DNA of 5,236 nucleotides from an uncultured Clostridia bacterium (GTDB taxonomy: Bacteria; Bacillota; Clostridia; TANB77; CAG-508). Of the stretch, positions 1-4,202 are shown piece by piece. Within the stretch, counting starts at the first letter, position 1; every line of letters starts with the position of its first letter. A program made the translations under genes and the position numbers. The notes beneath the pieces are model-generated. The model worked only from the letters and a program-made list of their open reading frames with translations. It had not been told where the DNA came from and did not search any database. The DNA is taken from positions 1-5,236 of the forward strand of contig CANRLA010000084.1 in assembly GCA_947631315.1 (NCBI GenBank), written 5' to 3'.

Positions 1-726
1 AAAAAGTTAGGAATTCCTGATTCTATAATTGATAGGGCTGCTTCTTTGATAAATAAACCTGACACTGATATTGAGACTTTGATGAAAGACATTTACAATG
101 ATAGGTTAGAAATAGAAAAGGAGAAAATTGAAGCTCAAAAAAATCTTTCTCAAATTGAACTTTTGAGGAAGTCTTTAGAAACTGAAAGCAATGAAAAGTT
201 AATAAAAGAGCAACAAAAAATTGAAGATGCTAAACGCGAAGCAAAAGAAATTTTGTTAGATGCTAAAAAACAAGCAAGTGAAGCTATCAGATCTTTAGAA
301 CATGTTAACGATGTAAAAAAGGCTAATTCTATTAGAAATAATTTAAATACTAAAATAAATAATATTGAAGTTAATGGTATTGATTTAAGTGTACTTCTTA
401 AATTAAATAATCAATACGATAATCATATTGAAAATAAAAATAGTGGAAAAGTTCATATTAAAAATAATAAATCTCAATCTGCTTCTACTGAAATTAATCT
501 TATTGGTGAAACTGTTGCAACTGCGGTTGAAGAATTAGATAAATATTTGGATAACTGTAAAATGGCAGGTCTTCATCAAGTTAGAGTTGTTCATGGCAAA
601 GGTACTGGTAAACTCAGAGAGGGAATTCATAAATATTTAAAGAAGTCAAAATATGTTGAGTCTTTTAACATAGCAGGATATGGTGAAGGAGATTTTGGCG
701 TTACTATTGTAAATTTGAAAATATAA
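1..726 (+). CDS. mutS2: Endonuclease MutS2 / ribosome-rescue ATPase, C-terminal part (5' end outside window)
   Basis: The frame is open from base 1, so this is the last 241 residues of a longer protein (MutS2 is usually near 780-800). It starts with the LGIPDSIIDRA-type sequence that follows the ATPase domain. A Lys/Glu-rich coiled coil fills about residues 25-110 of the visible part, a short weakly conserved linker follows, and an Smr domain occupies about 163-241. The Smr motif HGKGTG is at 592-609, followed by LREGIHKYL and a GYGEGDFGVTIV end. The usual DLRG of Smr domains is NLIG here, as I recall for Lachnospiraceae-like MutS2. In Firmicutes MutS2 has been tied to recombination control and, more recently, to splitting collided ribosomes, with Smr as the nucleic-acid-acting part. 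The KOW-like stretch before Smr looks reduced. The gene converges on the surface-protein genes and ends in its own terminator. Confidence 0.95.
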   Translation, partial: KKLGIPDSIIDRAASLINKPDTDIETLMKDIYNDRLEIEKEKIEAQKNLSQIELLRKSLETESNEKLIKEQQKIEDAKREAKEILLDAKKQASEAIRSLEHVNDVKKANSIRNNLNTKINNIEVNGIDLSVLLKLNNQYDNHIENKNSGKVHIKNNKSQSASTEINLIGETVATAVEELDKYLDNCKMAGLHQVRVVHGKGTGKLREGIHKYLKKSKYVESFNIAGYGEGDFGVTIVNLKI

Positions 727-771
727 AAACAAATATCTAGTGTATTTAATTACATTAGGTATTTGTTTTTT
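725..771 (+). terminator. Intrinsic terminator of mutS2, probably bidirectional
   Basis: A 17-bp stem pairs 728-744 with 751-767 around the 6-nt loop TTTAAT, with two G-U pairs and a T run after it. It overlaps the mutS2 stop codon and lies 12 nt past the stop of the convergent gene at 784. On the minus strand the two G-U pairs become A/C mismatches, but the stem is still long and T-rich sequence follows, so it probably serves both genes. Confidence 0.85.
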
Positions 772-783
772 ATAAATTCTTTT

Positions 784-2232
784 TTATTTTTTACTATCTA
801 TAATATATTTATGAAATGCCGTCGTTTTATTAAAATTCTCTTTTATCTCTTCATCCGTTAAAGCTTTATTATATATTCTCGTTGCATAACATATTCCTTT
901 TAAGTATGACCAGTTTCCACTTCTAGATATTGTACTCCTACCGAGCTCTAAATAATTTAATTGTTTTACATTTTCGACAAACTCATCATAATATTCCTTA
1001 GAAAGCCAACCCGCGGTCATCTCTAAGCTCCCATTCTCTCTACTTCCATCATACATATATATTTTTTGAGTTATATCATTTTCGTTTCTAACTTCATTCG
1101 GATTAAAACTTAACACAAAATAAACGTCATTATCAAACAACTCATCTCCCGCAGGTGCATTCTGATTCCATGGCGATTGCATATTGTCTTCGTCCACTAT
1201 CCATTCACCCCATTGCTTCGATATATCCCCAATTTTAGCTAAATTATATTGAATATTCTTTTTATCAAAACGAATCCCAACTCTCACTGAACATTGATCA
1301 TCATGATTTCCATTCCAAAAACTAAATAATCCTGTAAAGCCTTCACTGTCTGAAACAGTTTGTACATTACCTAATATTTTTCCATAAAATTCAAATGATA
1401 ATCCTTTTGTAAAATCATATTCACCATCACTCTTTATTTCTATATAGTTATTTCCATTAAATTTAAATGCATTTGTTGATTCATCTATATAATCACTTAT
1501 ATTTTTGGATATTTGTCTATCATATCCAGTATTATCCTCTGTGACATTTTTATTTTTTTGTTCTTCATATGCTTGTTTCCTTTTTTCTGTTGTGTTATAT
1601 GTCTCATCATTATAATAATAAAGTGTTGCATTATCTCCCCATGATTTTTCATCTAATCCTACATTCGCTGAATCTAAATTAAATATTATTCCATCTGTTA
1701 CTGCTATTGTTGAATTATAATCAAAATGATTATATTGTCCATCGACTAAATTTATTATTTCTCCTGTTTCATAATTTATTACAAAAGCATTTTTCGCTGT
1801 TCCTAATCCTTCTATTTCTTGCCCCTTCTCTATATAGTACCATCCTGTTCCATATGTTTTATTAGTACTTTTTTCTACTATTATGTCCCATGTACTACTA
1901 TTGTCCAAACTTCTATCTACTAATTTTTTGCCTAATTTAGGACTTTCATCTTCTTTATTTTCACCTAATTTATAAGACATAATTGACATTTCTAATGCTT
2001 CTCTTTCTGCTTCTGTTTGGTATTTTTTTGCTGCTTCCTTTGTTTTACTAAATAGCCCTCCATCTGATAATGCTATATTTAACGTTACTCCTGACAAAAT
2101 TAATAAGATTACTATTGTTACTACTAGCGCTATTAATGTTATTCCTCTCTCTTGCCATTTTTGTTTTTTAGCTATCTTTTTAAACTTTAAATTCTCATCT
2201 TTATTATCTAATGTTTTTCTTTTTTCTCTCAT
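784..2232 (-). CDS. Pilin-like surface protein with C-terminal LamG / concanavalin-type domain
   Basis: This 482-residue protein is probably a surface adhesin or glycan-binding protein. Residues 1-30 are a Lys/Arg-rich leader ending in QERG. A class III (prepilin peptidase) signal follows: G30, then ITLIALVVTI and a hydrophobic stretch to about residue 53. The usual Glu at +5 is Ala, as in many gut Clostridia pilin-like proteins. Residues 60-170 look like a short pilin body (YGTGWYYIEKG, then VINYETGEIINL). From about 180 to 475 the sequence fits a LamG jelly roll: DGIIFNLDSAN, then FNGNNYIEI, GLSFEFYG, and the closing RIYNKALTDEEIKENFN typical of LamG ends. The ATG at 2230-2232 has GAAAGGA 11 nt upstream. 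The first 40 codons match the neighbouring pilin-like gene base for base. The 3' half is visibly less AT-rich than the 5' half. An apparent promoter-inversion segment lies just upstream. The fold is fairly sure; the ligand is unknown. Confidence 0.85.
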   Translation of the reverse strand: MREKRKTLDNKDENLKFKKIAKKQKWQERGITLIALVVTIVILLILSGVTLNIALSDGGLFSKTKEAAKKYQTEAEREALEMSIMSYKLGENKEDESPKLGKKLVDRSLDNSSTWDIIVEKSTNKTYGTGWYYIEKGQEIEGLGTAKNAFVINYETGEIINLVDGQYNHFDYNSTIAVTDGIIFNLDSANVGLDEKSWGDNATLYYYNDETYNTTEKRKQAYEEQKNKNVTEDNTGYDRQISKNISDYIDESTNAFKFNGNNYIEIKSDGEYDFTKGLSFEFYGKILGNVQTVSDSEGFTGLFSFWNGNHDDQCSVRVGIRFDKKNIQYNLAKIGDISKQWGEWIVDEDNMQSPWNQNAPAGDELFDNDVYFVLSFNPNEVRNENDITQKIYMYDGSRENGSLEMTAGWLSKEYYDEFVENVKQLNYLELGRSTISRSGNWSYLKGICYATRIYNKALTDEEIKENFNKTTAFHKYIIDSKK

Positions 2233-2236
2233 TTGT
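2113..2236 (-). repeat. Leader repeat, copy 1 (124 bp, identical to 3797-3920)
   Basis: The 124 bases match 3797-3920 exactly, in the same orientation, 1684 bp apart. The repeat covers 4 bases before the ATG plus the first 40 codons, including all silent positions. Beyond it, down to about 2040, the two genes are still similar but differ at many third positions, so the identical block has a sharp edge. This suggests recent duplication, gene conversion, or selection at the DNA level. Confidence 0.97.
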
Positions 2237-2243
2237 TTACTTG

Positions 2244-2250
2244 TCCTTTC
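2244..2250 (-). promoter_or_regulatory. Ribosome binding site of the LamG-type pilin gene
   Basis: Reading the minus strand, GAAAGGA ends 11 nt before the ATG at 2230-2232. It lies outside the invertible segment, so the mRNA made after inversion would carry it. No other start codon in the frame has a comparable site. Confidence 0.75.
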
Positions 2251-2268
2251 TTTTTCACTTTATGTTAA

Positions 2269-2297
2269 TTTTTATTAAGTAATAAGCTTAATAAAAA
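2269..2297 (+). repeat. Recombinase-like core site A-L (11-7-11), gene-proximal
   Basis: TTTTTATTAAG (2269-2279) and its exact reverse complement CTTAATAAAAA (2287-2297) flank the 7-nt spacer TAATAAG (2280-2286). Inverted half-sites around a 6-8 bp asymmetric spacer are the usual tyrosine-recombinase core. The outermost 21 bases of the gene-side flank (2259-2279) are identical to 3941-3961 at the second locus. Confidence 0.75.
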
Positions 2298-2353
2298 AAC
2301 AATAAATCTGTAATTTCTGTTATATCAATAACTTTACAAGATTTACTGTTTTT
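2293..2353 (-). terminator. Stem-loop inside segment A, terminator-like on both strands
   Basis: AAACA, TAAATC and TGTAA (2297-2313) pair with TTACA, GATTTA and TGTTT (2334-2351), with one bulge and one mismatch that becomes a G-U pair in minus-strand RNA. An inner stem GTTAT/ATAAC (2319-2323 with 2328-2332) closes on ATCA. On the minus strand seven Ts follow, so it could stop read-through into the LamG-type gene; on the + strand the T run is also present but shorter. Segment B has an equivalent at the same position. Confidence 0.6.
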
Positions 2354-2393
2354 AATTTTATAAATTTGTGATTAAAATTTAATATTCAAAAAG

Positions 2394-2422
2394 TTGTAAA
2401 AATATTATCAATATGATATATT
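2394..2422 (+). promoter_or_regulatory. Extended -10 promoter in segment A, facing away from its gene
   Basis: A -35-like TTGTAA (2394-2399), a 17-nt spacer and a TATATT -10 (2417-2422), with TG one base before it (2414-2415), fit a sigma-A promoter. AT-rich DNA yields many chance matches. This one is supported because segment B has TTGCAC, 17 nt and TATATT with the same TGn, plus a shared AAATATTAT in the spacer, at almost the same distance from site R (14 versus 13 nt). Confidence 0.65.
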
Positions 2423-2436
2423 GATATCATATAAGT

Positions 2437-2465
2437 TTTTTATTAAGCTTATTACTTAATTATAG
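2437..2465 (-). repeat. Recombinase-like core site A-R (11-7-11), gene-distal
   Basis: TTTTTATTAAG (2437-2447) is followed by spacer CTTATTA (2448-2454), the exact reverse complement of the spacer in site A-L, and by a weaker outer half-site that begins CTTAAT (2455-2460) and then diverges. Together with A-L it makes a 25-bp perfect inverted repeat, the orientation that gives inversion rather than deletion. Confidence 0.72.
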
Positions 2466-2511
2466 ATTATATTTTATTAAAAAAATTTTTGTCTTTATTT
2501 CATTTTTATAC

Positions 2512-2561
2512 TTAAACACTCTTAATCTTGAGTATCACACCCATTATACTCATCTCCTCTC
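2512..2561 (-). other. Post-gene hairpin and RBS-led 10-codon ORF
   Basis: Just past the stop of the FGE-fold pilin gene, the minus strand has GAGAGGAG (2554-2561), a good ribosome binding site. It lies 9 nt before an ATG that opens a 10-codon frame (MGVILKIKSV, 2512-2544). A 7-bp stem TGAGTAT/ATACTCA (2546-2552 with 2529-2535) holds the ATG in its 10-nt loop. No T run follows, so it is not a typical terminator. It may be the stub of a lost downstream gene or a structural element after the variable gene end. No function can be assigned. Confidence 0.35.
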
Positions 2562-2566
2562 ATCGT

Positions 2567-2689
2567 TCAGAGCTGCTTTAAATATAAAAGTGGACGGAAA
2601 CCGACAAAGTCATAGACTCCGTTGTAATTAACATAGCTGCAGCGTCGAGCTGCGTAAGAAGTATCGTCGTAATTACCACCACCTCGATA
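2567..2689 (-). other. Candidate hypervariable (DGR-type) C-terminal region
   Basis: This is the coding end from Y410 to the stop, with the layout YRGGGNYDD, ARRCSY, NYNG, YDF and VGFRPLLYL. In targets of diversity-generating retroelements the variable residues sit in this part of the C-type-lectin fold and descend from AAC codons mutated at the As, giving NNC codons. Here several putative variable positions are TAC, GAC, TGC, AGC or AAC in a gene that otherwise prefers T/A endings. By count, 2641-2760 is about 47% G+C, against about 27% at 3481-3540. No template repeat or reverse transcriptase lies in the window, so the assignment is tentative. Confidence 0.4.
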
Positions 2690-3916
2690 AACATAAGGAC
2701 CCATAAGACTGCTTCGCGGACACGAAGAATATTCTGTCGTCCATTCACAAAGATTCCCTGCCATATCAAAAATATGACACTTCTCATCACTTGTCGTTCC
2801 TGTATTTTTCAAATCACCATTTCCATCTTTTTGATTTGCATAATTTTTATTTTCCCCTTTCATTGCTTGAATATATACCATCGCTGTATCCCATGCATAA
2901 CTATTAACTAAATCACTTTCTATATAGTCTGATTCAACATCTCCTTCACTATACATATTTTGACTAGCCTTTGATGCATCTTCCTGTGTTATAAAATTCC
3001 ATAACATCCCCGGAATCTTATTCTCTCGACTCGTGCTATTACTCGTAGAAGGTTTTGTATATGGCTTATAATCATCTACGCCACTTCCACTTTTATAACT
3101 TGCTTCATATCTTGCTATATAATATCCATGATTATCTTCTACACTTTGTATAAATTCTCCTAAATTCTTTGCTCTTTCTCCTCCATTTGTTCTGTCAGTA
3201 ACTATAGATTCATTATAATACGTTTCAATTGGTATGTCTGTTTTTTGATTATTTCCATTTTGTTTCAATGTTGGTGTTCCATTCTGCGTATCAAAAGTAT
3301 ACCTTCCTAGTGTTATTTCTACTGTTTTTCCTTCTTCTACTTTAACTAAATTATCTTCACCATCAGAACTAGCTGGATTTTTACCTCCATCTACATTACT
3401 TACTGGTATCCATACAAATTGATTTCCTTTAGTATCTTCTACTACTATTCCGTCCTTTACTGTTGTTCCTGAATCTGATGATATTTTAAATTCTCCTGGT
3501 ATTACTACTTTATTTCCATTTTCATCTGTTACTGTTTCTGTTTTTTCAAATTTACCTTTTGCTTTTGCTTCATCTATTGGTATTGGTGTTGGGGTTCCTT
3601 CTGATGGTGTTGGTTTACTTGGTGTTGGATTTCCACTTCCATACTTGTCTAGTTCTTTTTCTATATCTGTTATTAATCCTTCTTCATTCGTTTGGGCTTG
3701 TTTATAATCATCTGCTGCTTTCTTCGTTTTACTAAATAATCCACCATCTGATAATGCTATACTTAGTGTTACTCCTGATAAAATTAACAGAATTATTATT
3801 GTTACTACTAGCGCTATTAATGTTATTCCTCTCTCTTGCCATTTTTGTTTTTTAGCTATCTTTTTAAACTTTAAATTCTCATCTTTATTATCTAATGTTT
3901 TTCTTTTTTCTCTCAT
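2567..3916 (-). CDS. Pilin-like surface protein with C-terminal FGE/C-type-lectin-fold domain
   Basis: A 449-residue protein whose first 40 residues match the LamG-type neighbour except V41I just beyond. It has a basic leader, prepilin signal (G30, then ITLIALVVTI) and hydrophobic helix to about 53. A Thr/Pro/Ser-rich spacer follows (about 96-114). The domain from about 167 to the end resembles the SUMF1/FGE-sulfatase family: QFVWIPV (166-172), GYYIARYE (264-271), MAGNLCEWT (385-393), YRGGGNYDD (410-418), VGFRPLLYL (438-446). The paired cysteines that make true formylglycine-generating enzymes active are absent from the RGG-to-GFR stretch, so it is probably a binding protein using the C-type-lectin fold. 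Its last 60-odd codons are less AT-rich and use CGN arginine and NNC codons, resembling targets of diversity-generating retroelements. The ATG at 3914-3916 has GCGAGGA upstream. An apparent invertible promoter segment precedes it. Ligand unknown. Confidence 0.85.
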   Translation of the reverse strand: MREKRKTLDNKDENLKFKKIAKKQKWQERGITLIALVVTIIILLILSGVTLSIALSDGGLFSKTKKAADDYKQAQTNEEGLITDIEKELDKYGSGNPTPSKPTPSEGTPTPIPIDEAKAKGKFEKTETVTDENGNKVVIPGEFKISSDSGTTVKDGIVVEDTKGNQFVWIPVSNVDGGKNPASSDGEDNLVKVEEGKTVEITLGRYTFDTQNGTPTLKQNGNNQKTDIPIETYYNESIVTDRTNGGERAKNLGEFIQSVEDNHGYYIARYEASYKSGSGVDDYKPYTKPSTSNSTSRENKIPGMLWNFITQEDASKASQNMYSEGDVESDYIESDLVNSYAWDTAMVYIQAMKGENKNYANQKDGNGDLKNTGTTSDEKCHIFDMAGNLCEWTTEYSSCPRSSLMGPYVYRGGGNYDDTSYAARRCSYVNYNGVYDFVGFRPLLYLKQL

Positions 3917-3920
3917 TTGT
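3797..3920 (-). repeat. Leader repeat, copy 2 (124 bp, identical to 2113-2236)
   Basis: This is the second copy of the constant leader, covering 40 codons plus 4 bases before the ATG. The flanking 5' UTR differs between the genes (mismatch starts at 3921 versus 2237). A separate 21-bp identical block, 3941-3961 versus 2259-2279, lies between RBS and recombinase-like site. Sequence between these two conserved blocks has drifted. Confidence 0.97.
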
Positions 3921-3926
3921 ATATTT

Positions 3927-3933
3927 TCCTCGC
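3927..3933 (-). promoter_or_regulatory. Ribosome binding site of the FGE-fold pilin gene
   Basis: On the minus strand GCGAGGA ends 10 nt before the ATG at 3914-3916. As in the neighbouring gene, it lies outside the invertible segment and is retained in either orientation. Confidence 0.75.
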
Positions 3934-3950
3934 TTTCTATTTTATGTTAA

Positions 3951-3979
3951 TTTTTATTAAGTTAAAAACTTAATAAAAA
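3951..3979 (+). repeat. Recombinase-like core site B-L (11-7-11), gene-proximal
   Basis: TTTTTATTAAG (3951-3961) and CTTAATAAAAA (3969-3979) flank spacer TTAAAAA (3962-3968). The half-sites equal those of site A-L exactly, whereas the spacer differs from TAATAAG of locus A. Confidence 0.75.
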
Positions 3980-4035
3980 AGTAATAATCCTACTAAGCTT
4001 TATTTTACGCTTATTTTTAGAGATTATTACTTTTT
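3976..4035 (-). terminator. Stem-loop inside segment B, terminator-like on both strands
   Basis: A perfect 14-bp stem pairs 3976-3989 with 4022-4035. Its 32-nt loop holds an inner TAAGC/GCTTA stem. T runs follow on both strands. In the drawn orientation it stands between the rplQ operon and the FGE-fold gene and would block read-through; after inversion it would sit behind the promoter. It occupies the same place as the stem-loop in segment A but has a different sequence. Confidence 0.6.
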
Positions 4036-4075
4036 ATTTTTTATAAAAATGTAATATTAATTTATTTTAATTTTA

Positions 4076-4104
4076 TTGCACAAATATTATGGTTATGCTA
4101 TATT
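4076..4104 (+). promoter_or_regulatory. Extended -10 promoter in segment B, facing away from its gene
   Basis: TTGCAC (4076-4081), 17 nt, then TATATT (4099-4104), with TG at 4096-4097 giving an extended -10. The spacer begins AAATATTAT exactly as in segment A. The -10 ends 13 nt before the inner half-site of B-R. Transcription would run into the stem-loop at 4157-4189, which has a T run on this strand too and so may protect rplQ from antisense transcription. Confidence 0.65.
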
Positions 4105-4117
4105 TTTATTATAATAT

Positions 4118-4146
4118 TTTTTATTAAGTTTTTAAATTAATAAAAT
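4118..4146 (-). repeat. Recombinase-like core site B-R (11-7-11), gene-distal
   Basis: TTTTTATTAAG (4118-4128), spacer TTTTTAA (4129-4135; exact reverse complement of the B-L spacer) and outer half-site ATTAATAAAAT (4136-4146; 9 of 11 matching the consensus). As in locus A, the inner half-site is perfect and the outer one is degenerate. Confidence 0.72.
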
Positions 4147-4154
4147 TTTCTTTC

Positions 4155-4189
4155 AAAAAAATTAGGAGAATACAAATCCCCCAATTTTT
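4155..4189 (-). terminator. Intrinsic terminator of the rpoA-rplQ operon
   Basis: A 13-bp stem pairs 4157-4169 with 4177-4189 around a 7-nt loop. It contains the only G/C-rich run in this gap (GGGGGA with TCTCC, two G-U pairs) and is followed on the minus strand by a T run. It ends the ribosomal operon 13 nt after the rplQ stop and before switch B. The + strand also has a long T run after the stem, so it may stop the outward-facing switch promoter as well. Confidence 0.88.
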
Positions 4190-4202
4190 GTTTTTTATTT
4201 AA

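Larger units (their letters stand above)
2274..2460. promoter_or_regulatory. Putative invertible promoter segment A (phase switch of the LamG-type pilin gene)
   Basis: The segment is bounded by 25-bp perfect inverted repeats (2274-2298 and 2436-2460) with 137 bp between. In order from the gene outward it holds recombinase-like site L, a long stem-loop, an extended -10 promoter on the + strand, and site R. The promoter points away from the gene at 784-2232, so the drawn state would be OFF. Inverting the segment would put the promoter in line with the gene, giving a 5' UTR of about 70 nt with the RBS intact, and move the stem-loop behind the promoter as an insulator. This accounts for most of the 334-bp gap between the two surface genes. 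The same design recurs at 3952-4145. Inversion itself is inferred. Confidence 0.72.
3952..4145. promoter_or_regulatory. Putative invertible promoter segment B (phase switch of the FGE-fold pilin gene)
   Basis: Inverted repeats of 29 bp (3952-3980 and 4117-4145, 28 of 29 matching) enclose 136 bp. From the gene outward come site L, a long stem-loop (3976-4035), an extended -10 promoter on the + strand (4076-4104) and site R. The promoter points towards rplQ, away from the gene at 2567-3916, so the drawn state would be OFF. Site centres are 167 bp apart, one base different from segment A, although most of the inner sequence is different. Inversion would link promoter and gene. The segment fills most of the 286-bp gap between this gene and rplQ. 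No recombinase gene is in the window. Confidence 0.72.

Noticed and set aside
2543..2571. TATAAT (minus strand, 2543-2548) as a fixed promoter for the LamG-type gene
   Set aside because: The -35 position reads TCTGAA, the TG is one base out for an extended -10, and the sequence also belongs to the post-gene hairpin. Chance matches are common in DNA this AT-rich.
2578..2790. 70-codon open frame on the minus strand
   Set aside because: It lies wholly inside the FGE-fold pilin gene in another frame and has no RBS or recognisable protein features.
2567..3916. Active formylglycine-generating or sulfatase-modifying enzyme
   Set aside because: The paired cysteines of true enzymes are absent from the RGG-to-GFR stretch, and the pilin leader and Pro/Thr spacer point to surface display.
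2113..3920. Shufflon-type cassette switching through recombinase sites inside the coding regions
   Set aside because: The shared coding repeat is direct, not inverted, and contains no copy of the 11-7-11 site; only homologous recombination is supported.
2274..4145. The inverted-repeat segments as MITEs or insertion-sequence remnants
   Set aside because: Copies of one element would share full terminal repeats and inner sequence. Here the half-sites are shared but the 7-bp centres differ between loci and covary within each, and each has a conserved promoter. No target duplication was seen.
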